From Ehrlichia muris AS145 (GTDB lineage: Bacteria > Pseudomonadota > Alphaproteobacteria > Rickettsiales > Anaplasmataceae): a stretch of DNA of 64,000 bases. The stretch is taken from the NCBI RefSeq assembly GCF_000508225.1, contig NC_023063.1:1116001-1180000 (forward strand). Direction: 5' to 3'. A program made the position numbers and the translations under genes. Positions 56,762 through 64,000 of this stretch are shown piece after piece; the stretch's first letter is position 1; the number at the start of each line of letters is the position of its first letter. The notes under the pieces are model-generated. The model saw only the letters and a program-made list of their open reading frames with translations. It did no database searches and had not been told where the DNA came from.

Positions 56762-58663
56762 ATGATAAACATTTATTTTAATTATAACTCATCCAAGCAA
56801 TTCTACCGTGGAGTCAAAGGACATGATGTAGTAAACGATTTATTTCCAGAATTAAAAAAGAAAGCAATAGCTGTAAAAGTAAATGGGGAATCATACGATC
56901 TATCAAGAGAAATTACAGAAGATTGTACCTTTGAAGTCATAACGATAAACAGTGAAGAGGCACTTGAAATTATACGCCATGACACTGCACATATCATGGC
57001 ACAAGCTGTAAAAGAAATTTTTCCTGATACTCAAATAACTATTGGACCAACTATTAAAGATGGATTTTACTATGATTTCGCAACAAATCACAACTTTTCT
57101 AGTGACGATCTAGAAGTAATAGAAAAAAAAATGATAGAAATTATAAATAGAAATGAAAGTTTTATACGCGAAGTATGGTCTAGAGAAGAAGCAATAAAGT
57201 TCTTTTCGAGCATAGGAGAAGACTACAAAGTCAAAATAATATCTAATATTCCAAGCAATGAAAACATTACTGTTTATAAACAAGGAAACTTCATTGACTT
57301 ATGTCGTGGGCCACACGCACCTTCAACAAAAACATCAAGAGCCTTTAAATTAACAAAAGTATCTGGGTCATATTGGCAAGGTAATTCAAACAATGAAAGG
57401 TTACAAAGGGTTTATGGTACAGCATGGCGTAATGAAGAAGAATTAAAATCATACTTAAATAACTTAATAGAAATAGAGAAAAGGGATCATAGAAAAATTG
57501 GAAAAGAATTAGAGTTATTTCATATCCAAAATGAAGCATGCGGTCAAATATTCTGGCATACAAAAGGGTGGACTATTTATCGTATTATAGAAGAATACAT
57601 AAGAAAGAAACTAGAAAGCAATGGCTACATAGAAGTAAAAACTCCGATACTACTAAATAAAGAGCTTTGGGAAAAATCAGGACATTGGGATAAGTTTCGT
57701 GAAAATATGTTTCTAAGTGAAGCAGAAGATAAAACTTTAGCCATAAAACCGATGAATTGTCCATGTCATATACAAATTTTTAATTCAAAAATTAGAAGTT
57801 ACAGAGACTTACCAATACGAATGGCAGAATTTGGAACATGCCACAGATATGAAGCATCAGGGGCACTACACGGATTAATGAGGGTTCGTGGTTTTACTCA
57901 AGATGATGCACATATTTTTTGCACAGAAAGTCAAATCACATCTGAAGCTTTAAAATTTTGCAATTTACTCATGGAAGTCTATAAAGACTTTGGTTTCACT
58001 GATATCCTAGTAAGATTTTCAGATCGCCCAGAAAACAGAGCTGGTAGTGATGAAACATGGGATAAAGCTGAAGCAGCATTAAAGAAATCAGTTGAAGCTG
58101 CTAATTTAAGTTACGTTTTAAATCCTGGAGATGGAGCATTCTATGGACCAAAATTAGAGTTCGTATTAACAGATGCTATTGGTAGAGAATGGCAGTGTGG
58201 AACCTTACAAATGGATTTCGTACTACCTGAGAGGCTAGGTGCCTACTATATAGGCAGTGATGGAAAAAAACACCACCCAATAATGTTACATCGTGCTATT
58301 TTAGGTACTTTTGAAAGATTTATAGGAATATTAATCGAACATTATGCAGGCAAATTTCCAATGTGGTTAGCTCCTATACAACTATCAATATTAACTATAA
58401 GTGAAGATGCTACTGATTATGCTAACTCTTTAAGAATAAAAGCTGAAGCACATAACATAAGAGTAGAACTAGATACTACAAATGAAAAAATAACCTACAA
58501 GATACGGAACCATATTCATAAGAAGATACCTGTGTTTTGGATAATAGGTAAAAAAGAAGTTGAGGAAAACTCTGTGTCTATACGTTATCTAGGGTCTAAC
58601 AAACAGTATGTCATGCATATTGATAAAGCATTGAAAACATTATTAACTTGTGCTAGCATCTAG
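56762..58663 (+). CDS. thrS: Threonyl-tRNA synthetase
   Basis: ThrS charges tRNA-Thr. The domains are complete: TGS at 1-60, the editing SAD domain with [12 protein letters not shown] and the later [12 protein letters not shown], and the class II core with [12 protein letters not shown] (motif 1 to 2 region), [22 protein letters not shown] split over motif 2, and [18 protein letters not shown] (motif 3). The anticodon-binding domain ends the protein. Its length of 633 aa is normal. infC follows after 26 bases, the common thrS-infC pair. Confidence 0.97.
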   Translation: MINIYFNYNSSKQFYRGVKGHDVVNDLFPELKKKAIAVKVNGESYDLSREITEDCTFEVITINSEEALEIIRHDTAHIMAQAVKEIFPDTQITIGPTIKDGFYYDFATNHNFSSDDLEVIEKKMIEIINRNESFIREVWSREEAIKFFSSIGEDYKVKIISNIPSNENITVYKQGNFIDLCRGPHAPSTKTSRAFKLTKVSGSYWQGNSNNERLQRVYGTAWRNEEELKSYLNNLIEIEKRDHRKIGKELELFHIQNEACGQIFWHTKGWTIYRIIEEYIRKKLESNGYIEVKTPILLNKELWEKSGHWDKFRENMFLSEAEDKTLAIKPMNCPCHIQIFNSKIRSYRDLPIRMAEFGTCHRYEASGALHGLMRVRGFTQDDAHIFCTESQITSEALKFCNLLMEVYKDFGFTDILVRFSDRPENRAGSDETWDKAEAALKKSVEAANLSYVLNPGDGAFYGPKLEFVLTDAIGREWQCGTLQMDFVLPERLGAYYIGSDGKKHHPIMLHRAILGTFERFIGILIEHYAGKFPMWLAPIQLSILTISEDATDYANSLRIKAEAHNIRVELDTTNEKITYKIRNHIHKKIPVFWIIGKKEVEENSVSIRYLGSNKQYVMHIDKALKTLLTCASI

Positions 58664-58689
58664 TAAATTTATAGTGAGGAGTATAAGAT

Positions 58690-59211
58690 TTGAAAACAAA
58701 AAAATTCTCTAATAAAAACAAAATTAATGAAATGATAACAGCAAAAAAAGTAAAGCTTGTCGATCAAAATAGTGTTATGATTGGAGTTATAGACATTGAA
58801 GATGCCTTATCTAGAGCTAAAGCTGTTAACTTAGACTTAGTTGAAATAGTACATGATGATCAATATCCTCTATGTAAAATATTTGACTACAGTAAATACA
58901 GATACAGCCATAAGAAAAAAATAAGTGATTCAAAAAAGAAACAGAAAACCATAATAGTAAAAGAACTCAAGTTCAAGCTTAATATTGGAGATAATGATTA
59001 CAACGTAAAATTAAACATGTTACGTGGATTTATAGAAAGAGGTGATAAAGTAAAAATATCACTAAGGTTTATAGGAAGGGAAATACTTCATCCAGAAGTT
59101 GGAATGGAGATTATAGAAAGATTAATAAGAGATACTGCTGATATTGCAAAACCTGAAAGCTTACCAAAAAAGGAAGGTAATTTGATCAATATGGTATTAA
59201 CTTCAAAATAA
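58690..59211 (+). CDS. infC: Translation initiation factor IF-3
   Basis: IF-3 keeps 30S subunits free and proofreads initiation. The protein has the N-domain VKLVDQNSVMIGVIDIEDAL and LDLVEI, the linker KKKQKTIIVKELKFK and the C-domain with GDKVKISLRFIGREILH. It is read from a TTG at 58690, with GTGAGGAG as ribosome site and an in-frame stop just before it; no ATG occurs before codon 16. Rare start codons in infC allow IF-3 to regulate its own translation in E. coli, so the same may apply here. Confidence 0.94.
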   Translation: MKTKKFSNKNKINEMITAKKVKLVDQNSVMIGVIDIEDALSRAKAVNLDLVEIVHDDQYPLCKIFDYSKYRYSHKKKISDSKKKQKTIIVKELKFKLNIGDNDYNVKLNMLRGFIERGDKVKISLRFIGREILHPEVGMEIIERLIRDTADIAKPESLPKKEGNLINMVLTSK

Positions 59212-59598
59212 AGCTTTTTACAACTGTAGAATACTATAGTATTTTTAAAAGCTGCAGTACTCTACCGTATCATAATGAAAAATATTATAATTTAAGTATT
59301 GCAGGCAAGCATCACAAAATTACTAAATAATAGTATAAATTTTAATTTATACAATATGTCAAATAGAGTTTAATAGAAAAAAATAATATTATTACTAATT
59401 ATTTTATTAGTGTCTCTGATAAGACACTATTATTGAGTTCAAGAAGTATTCCAACATATAAAAGCAACTGATAATACTTTTGAATAACAAAAATCACACC
59501 AATTAAAAGATTAGTCGATTATATAACACATTTCTAACATTGATATCCGAAAGAGTTCTTAGATATTACTCCTTATGTACTTAAATATATACACTGAT
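59212..59598. other. Convergent spacer with several palindromes
   Basis: Right after infC, AAGCTTTTTA and TTTTAAAAGCT can pair around a 14-base palindrome AATACTATAGTATT (about 59212-59264). A second hairpin is at 59408-59429. No gene was seen. Confidence 0.5.
59408..59429. terminator. Candidate bidirectional terminator hairpin
   Basis: TAGTGTCT (59408-59415) and AGACACTA (59422-59429) form a perfect eight-bp stem with a six-base loop in the convergent spacer of infC and tsaE. Confidence 0.4.
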
Positions 59599-60063
59599 TT
59601 ACAAATTCTTAAAAATATCATACTTATTGCCATCATTAACAAAAACTTCAATATCTCTAAGATTGTCTTCCGTAGAATATTTTATATTTATCTTTAAATT
59701 AAAATCTAATATATCATCTAACAAATCAGACCATTCTATAATTCCCACTCCATAATCACAAATGCAGTCTATCCCCAAATCATATACCTCACATAAGGAA
59801 TTAACCCTATAAAGATCAATATGATATATTGTAAATTTACTAGAATGATATTCATTAATAATACTAAAAGTAGGACTACCTACATCCTCATACGGAGCTA
59901 ATGTATGAACTAAAAACTTAACAAAAGTAGTCTTACCAACACCTAAGTCCCCAACTAAAGATATACTATCACCTTTCTTCAAACTTAAAGCAACAAAACG
60001 TGCCAACTTTTCTAAAAAAACTAAACTAACAAAATTATACTTAAAACTACAATTATATATCAC
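59599..60063 (-). CDS. tsaE: tRNA threonylcarbamoyladenosine biosynthesis ATPase TsaE
   Basis: TsaE is the small ATPase that works with TsaB and TsaD to make t6A37 on tRNAs reading ANN codons. The Walker A loop GDLGVGKTTFVKFL is followed by VGSPTFSIINEY, YHIDLYRV and the GIIEWSDLL motif, which together define the family. The length of 154 aa is complete. It begins ten bases after the stop of the Bax-inhibitor-like gene and is probably cotranscribed. Confidence 0.94.
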   Translation of the reverse strand: MIYNCSFKYNFVSLVFLEKLARFVALSLKKGDSISLVGDLGVGKTTFVKFLVHTLAPYEDVGSPTFSIINEYHSSKFTIYHIDLYRVNSLCEVYDLGIDCICDYGVGIIEWSDLLDDILDFNLKINIKYSTEDNLRDIEVFVNDGNKYDIFKNL

Positions 60064-60073
60064 TGATAAAAAA

Positions 60074-60775
60074 TTATCTACGTTCCCCTTGTAAGTTCAA
60101 TAAGCTTATAAATATATTAATATAATTAAAATACAAAGTAGTTGCACCTAATATAGCCATTTTATTAACAGAATCAGCCCCATCGTTAAACTTATAATAC
60201 ATATCTTTAATTCTTTGAGCGTCATATGCAGTCATACCAGTAAACACAATTACTGCAACAACTGATAAAGCAAAATGTAATGGTCCACTATTAAAAAACA
60301 AATTAACTACTGAAGCAATAATTATTCCTATAACACCCATAAACAAGAACGTCCCAAATTGAGACAAATCCTTTTTAGTAACATTACCATACCATGCCAT
60401 CACACCAAACATAGAAGACGAAATAAAGAATACTTTTGCAATACTTGCTGCCGTGTACACCAAAAATATATATGAAATAGATACCCCTATTAATGCTGCA
60501 AAACTAAAGAATATCGTTAATACAGTCTGAAAACTGAAAACATTTAGCTTATATGACATTAAAAAAACCAACCCCACAGGAGCAAAGACAACTAACCAAT
60601 GCAAAGGAGTATTATATATCATAGAGATAATAGCAGGAGAAGAAGATACAAAAAATGCTACTATACCAGTTAATCCTAAAGCCATAGCCATGTAATTATA
60701 TACTTTTACTAGATAATTCCTAAGTCCCACGCTATAGTAAGCACTTTGAAACTGCACGTTACTGTAATTATCCAT
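60074..60775 (-). CDS. Bax inhibitor-1 / YccA family membrane protein
   Basis: A protein of 233 aa with seven hydrophobic segments. The opening FQSAYYSVGLRNYLVKVYNYMAMALGLTGIVAFF is in the style of bacterial BI-1 proteins (short quotes in order: VGLRNYLVKVYNYMA, then LTGIVAFF). TGMTAYDAQRIKDMYYKF near the end contains the conserved Asp pair region of the family, which conducts or leaks calcium in studied members. Its role in Ehrlichia is not known. It lies upstream of tsaE in the same direction, 87 bases after the neighbour that begins at 61882. Confidence 0.9.
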   Translation of the reverse strand: MDNYSNVQFQSAYYSVGLRNYLVKVYNYMAMALGLTGIVAFFVSSSPAIISMIYNTPLHWLVVFAPVGLVFLMSYKLNVFSFQTVLTIFFSFAALIGVSISYIFLVYTAASIAKVFFISSSMFGVMAWYGNVTKKDLSQFGTFLFMGVIGIIIASVVNLFFNSGPLHFALSVVAVIVFTGMTAYDAQRIKDMYYKFNDGADSVNKMAILGATTLYFNYINIFISLLNLQGERR

Positions 60776-60862
60776 AAATACCCCATTTCAGAACAGAAAT
60801 TCAAATCACAGCATTATAACAAAAAAATATAAAAATATCAATATAAATTTATCACACATTAC

Positions 60863-61882
60863 TTACTTAATAAGCGGCTTTTCCATACAATGAATAATAT
60901 CAAATATTTCATCTATATCAGAACTAACACCACTTATATCAGAATCATCAACATCACGATCATTTATAGATACTTTACCAGATAGTTGAACCTCTTTTAT
61001 ACTACAATATATCATCATTGCATATGCTACACAAAACATTGCCATACCAACCGCACGAATTATTAATGCTACTGGAAGTATATCCATACCAAAAGGACCA
61101 GTATTTCCTGTATAAATTGCACCACTTCTGGTTTCAAAAGAAAGTAATACTTTTCCAGCAAAAACCAAAAAGGTACCAAAAAATATACCAGAAACAACTA
61201 ATACTCGAGTCTTATTGTATACAAGATTACCATTTTTATCATTCTTACATCTCATCATGTAAGAAAGTAAGAACATAGCTGCAGCTATTGTAAAAAGAAT
61301 ATTTCCTATAGTATCTACAATTCCCTGTAAATTAAATACAGTACCAGTAGGAATTTTACTTACATCAAAAATTGATGGAAGCGTTAAACTAAAAATAGCA
61401 AGTGCTTGCATACCAGTAGTAAAAAATGTACCTGCAAGATCAACCTTATTTGCATGATTCTCTAAAAAATCTGCAAATTTAATACTGATAGATTTCTTTT
61501 CCTTTTTAGCTAGTTGCTTTTGATCTAGCTGCTCTAATTTGTCATTTATTGCTTTTTTTTCTTTTTCTAAATACAAAACATTAAATAAACCTGCTATAAG
61601 AAAAGACAAGCATAAAAAAAGAGCTAAATAATCCATGAAATTAGAAAAAAACGTCAATTGATTTCGTTTTAATTTCAGAACTCCTGATTGCATAATAGCA
61701 AATGAAATAAAAACTAAAGTATAAAAAACACTTACACCCATAATAAATTTTTTTCTGATTAAATCTTGACGATTTAATTTTAACAAAGTACTATAGTACT
61801 GTTGCTTTAGCGTTGTGCTTAGTTTAATGTGTGTATTTTGCTTAAATTGTTTCTTACCTTTGCCAAGCATTTTACCTCTCAT
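60863..61882 (-). CDS. Predicted membrane protein of unknown function, 339 aa
   Basis: I do not recognise a family. About six hydrophobic segments are seen, near 44-62, 82-102, 148-172, 184-205, 226-246 and 266-290. The N-terminus is strongly basic (KGKKQFKQ). A cytosolic charged segment with LEQLDQKQLAKKEKK follows the second helix. The C-terminal 45 residues are acidic (DRDVDDSDISG). ATG 61882 is given; AGAGGT lies just after it and could serve a second ATG four codons on (61870). It probably belongs to a family limited to Anaplasmataceae. Confidence 0.75.
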   Translation of the reverse strand: MRGKMLGKGKKQFKQNTHIKLSTTLKQQYYSTLLKLNRQDLIRKKFIMGVSVFYTLVFISFAIMQSGVLKLKRNQLTFFSNFMDYLALFLCLSFLIAGLFNVLYLEKEKKAINDKLEQLDQKQLAKKEKKSISIKFADFLENHANKVDLAGTFFTTGMQALAIFSLTLPSIFDVSKIPTGTVFNLQGIVDTIGNILFTIAAAMFLLSYMMRCKNDKNGNLVYNKTRVLVVSGIFFGTFLVFAGKVLLSFETRSGAIYTGNTGPFGMDILPVALIIRAVGMAMFCVAYAMMIYCSIKEVQLSGKVSINDRDVDDSDISGVSSDIDEIFDIIHCMEKPLIK

Positions 61883-62058
61883 TCTTATAATTAATAAACA
61901 CTCACGTTTGGAATTAAGTTACAAACTCAATGTCATATCATAGCATAATTATACAAAAAGTGCAAGGTTATTTAACTTTATGATAGTGTGAACGTTGCTT
62001 GTTTGTACTAAGCAAGCATAAAGACAAAAGACGTTTTGTTATGTTAAAGAGAATAAGC

Positions 62059-63066
62059 ATGAAAATAGGAATAAATGGGTTAGGTCGAATTGGAAGATGC
62101 TTAATAAGAGCTATATATGAAAATGAATTACTATATAAACAAAAAATAGAATTATCTGCCTTAAACGGATCTACATCATCAGAAACACATGCACACCTCA
62201 TTCAATATGATTCTGTTCATGGTAGATTTCCATATAATGTAGAATCAGAAGAAGGATACATTATAATAAATGATCAGAGAATTCCATTATCAATGGAAAA
62301 AGAACCTAAAAGCATCTTCTGGGAAAAATATAACGTAGACATAGTATTAGAATGCACAGGCAAATTTAATAAAAAATCTTTAGCAGAACAACATATAAAT
62401 TCCACAGTAAAAAAAGTTTTGGTATCAGCCCCTATGCAAGATTCTGATATAACAATTGTATATGGTGTAAACAATGAAATGCTAAAAAAAGAGCATAATA
62501 TTATTTCAGCTGGATCGTGTACAACAAACTGTATAGCACCTATTTTAAAAATAATGAACGACACAATAGGAATAAAAAGTGGATTTATTACAACTATACA
62601 TTCATATACAAATGACCAAAATTTAGTTGATAACAATCATAAAGACTTAAGAAGAGCAAGAGCATGCATGATGTCCATAATTCCTACTACAACAGGAGCA
62701 ACTAAAACTATTGATTTAATAATACCAGAATTAAAAGGAAAACTTAATGGAACAGCTGTACGTGTACCTACACCAAATGTATCTATGATAGACTTAGTGT
62801 TTAACTCTATCAAATCAACTACTGCTAATGAAATAAACAACATAATAAAAAATCTATCACAAAATTCTAAAGTAATAAATATAACAGACAAGAAATTAGT
62901 CTCTATAGACTTTTGTCACAGTACATACAGTTCAATAGTAGATGCAAATGAAACATACGTTACTAATAATAATCTGTGTCGTATAGCAGCTTGGTATGAT
63001 AATGAATGGGCTTTTGCTATGAGAATGTTAGATATAGTATCACTATTATCAGAAAATTATATTTAA
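62059..63066 (+). CDS. gap: Glyceraldehyde-3-phosphate dehydrogenase
   Basis: Gap interconverts glyceraldehyde 3-phosphate and 1,3-bisphosphoglycerate. IGINGLGRIGR opens the nucleotide fold, SCTTNC (catalytic Cys about 154) and TTIHSYTNDQ (catalytic His) form the active site, and AWYDNEWAFAMRM ends the catalytic domain. I chose the ATG at 62059 (335 aa), since the family begins right before IGINGFGRIGR; an ATG at 62041 and open frame to 61999 are alternatives. Two coenzyme-site positions are atypical: the Asp after Asn36 is Gly37, followed by STSS, and the usual Leu-Pro before HKDLR is Asn-Asn. Both changes resemble NADP-using, gluconeogenic forms. Confidence 0.95.
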   Translation: MKIGINGLGRIGRCLIRAIYENELLYKQKIELSALNGSTSSETHAHLIQYDSVHGRFPYNVESEEGYIIINDQRIPLSMEKEPKSIFWEKYNVDIVLECTGKFNKKSLAEQHINSTVKKVLVSAPMQDSDITIVYGVNNEMLKKEHNIISAGSCTTNCIAPILKIMNDTIGIKSGFITTIHSYTNDQNLVDNNHKDLRRARACMMSIIPTTTGATKTIDLIIPELKGKLNGTAVRVPTPNVSMIDLVFNSIKSTTANEINNIIKNLSQNSKVINITDKKLVSIDFCHSTYSSIVDANETYVTNNNLCRIAAWYDNEWAFAMRMLDIVSLLSENYI

Positions 63067-63369
63067 AAATAGGCTAAATATAGATAAGATCATACTACTA
63101 TAACAAATTAAGTGTTAGAGTGTCATTTGCTATTACCAAATGAAATGTATTTATTCACAAACACAAGAAACTTAGAAAATATTATAAAAACTTATACTCA
63201 TACAGTAACAATATTGATCCCTATAACTACCATATATTTTTAACGATAAATTACATAATAATTTACCTGTAATCATATTTTTTACATTTTAAATAAATAA
63301 AATAAAAATTTAACCTTGTCACTATTACTACAACAACTCTAATAATCTCCAAAATCTTATAAATTTTAA
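63067..63369. other. Convergent spacer after gap
   Basis: AT-rich spacer between convergent gap and elbB. No gene or clear terminator was seen. Confidence 0.5.
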
Positions 63370-63999
63370 TTATTTCAGATAATTTACCATAGATGATATC
63401 ATATCTTGTATCCCAAGGTACACATTGTAAAGACTATCATCTCTCATATACGCAGAACAAGAAAATATTCTATTTATATCATCTTGTACAGATTTAATAG
63501 TAGGACAATCAACATGAATTCCTCCTAACTTATTTATTAAATCATTAACATCTTCTCCTATTGTTACTTTAACCTTTGCAATATCTTTTAATAACGCAAC
63601 TATTACTGCAGGTGATATACAAACTGCTCCTATAGGTTTTTTAGCATTATAAAACTTATACACAGCATTTTTAAATTCTGGCAGTATATAACTACTTTCT
63701 TTACTTTCATCAAATAAGTTAGAAAAATTTTTTGCTACTCCATAACCACCAGGAATTATTAACATATCAAATTCTTCAATATTTATTTGTTCTATATCAT
63801 ATACAGAACCTCTAGCTATTCTTGCAGATTCAACTAAAATATTTCTCACTTCTTCTACAGATTCCTTATTCTTATGATCTATAACTTGTTTCTGGTTCTT
63901 ATTCGGTGCAAAACATTTAAAATTTACATTATGTCGATCAAGTTCAAGCATAACCAAAACAGCTTCTCTGATTTCTGAGCCATCCATATGACCACAACC
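63370..63999 (-). CDS. elbB: ElbB-type glyoxalase (DJ-1/PfpI family), 5' end off the window
   Basis: ElbB is a DJ-1/PfpI-superfamily protein linked in E. coli to isoprenoid synthesis, with weak glyoxalase activity. The open frame extends past the window end. The first visible residues GCGHMDGSEIREAV match the conserved ElbB start (GCGxxDGSEIxE), so only about ten N-terminal residues are missing and the ATG at 63987 is not the true start. LIIPGGYGVAKNFSNL and the nucleophile elbow GAVCISPAV with its cysteine are intact. The length is consistent with the 217-aa family. Confidence 0.92.
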   Translation of the reverse strand, partial: GCGHMDGSEIREAVLVMLELDRHNVNFKCFAPNKNQKQVIDHKNKESVEEVRNILVESARIARGSVYDIEQINIEEFDMLIIPGGYGVAKNFSNLFDESKESSYILPEFKNAVYKFYNAKKPIGAVCISPAVIVALLKDIAKVKVTIGEDVNDLINKLGGIHVDCPTIKSVQDDINRIFSCSAYMRDDSLYNVYLGIQDMISSMVNYLK

Positions 64000-64000
64000 A

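Noticed and set aside
1-64000. tRNA and rRNA genes
   Set aside because: I scanned spacers for T-loop patterns such as GTTCGAATC and GTTCAAATC and their complements and found none in a plausible cloverleaf.
1-64000. CRISPR arrays, insertion sequences, prophage or integrase genes
   Set aside because: The repeats seen are gene-tail duplications with no regular short spacers, and no transposase, integrase or Cas motif is present.

Overview
The window is a low-GC stretch of an obligate intracellular alphaproteobacterium of the genus Ehrlichia (Anaplasmataceae). The diagnostic feature is a cluster of 20 paralogous 28-30 kDa outer-membrane protein genes (OMP-1/P28/P30/MAP1 family) between the helix-turn-helix regulator gene tr1 and secA, the layout known from E. 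chaffeensis, E. canis and E. ruminantium. The protein sequences look closest to the E. chaffeensis / E. muris group, but the species cannot be fixed by reading alone.

Layout. 1-1035: the 3' end of ftsH, followed by about three and a half tandem copies of that end and a decayed further copy. 2159-21535: housekeeping genes with wide AT-rich spacers: lgt, a hypothetical gene, a large membrane protein with a tandemly duplicated 3' end, a zinc-finger protein and secD, a recA-pyrE-ThiF/MoeB-like operon, bioD, ftsY, icd, recJ, cca, ndk and tr1. 21823-43010: the OMP-1/P28 cluster. The part from 24113 to 35664 is a tight co-oriented operon (gaps mostly 8-24 bp, including two small non-OMP genes) that ends at a strong hairpin. 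The part from 36270 to 41780 holds singly promoted genes with 0.3 kb spacers, including three almost identical tandem copies, each followed by a paired-stem element and an 11-12 base poly-G tract. One inverted member (42195-43010) closes the cluster. 44394-49519: three small acidic orphan proteins around secA. 49954-55633: ftsZ, an EVE-domain gene, ybeY, parA, parB, rimM, trmD and rplS, many coupled by stop/start overlaps. 55860-64000: a CinA-type amidohydrolase, thrS-infC, tsaE, a Bax-inhibitor-like protein, a membrane protein, gap, and an elbB gene cut by the window edge.

How it fits together. The P28 proteins carry Sec signal peptides and end in beta-barrel C-termini, so they depend on the Sec machinery whose parts (SecA, SecD, FtsY) are in the same window. 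The cluster shows several levels of duplication: an old array of diverged genes, a two-gene A-B-A'-B' duplication, and a recent triplication whose differences concentrate in two short surface-loop segments. The same habit of tandem duplication followed by decay is seen outside the cluster (ftsH tail, membrane-protein tail, and spacers near 13.7 kb and 17.8 kb). No tRNA, rRNA, insertion sequence, prophage or CRISPR array was recognised.
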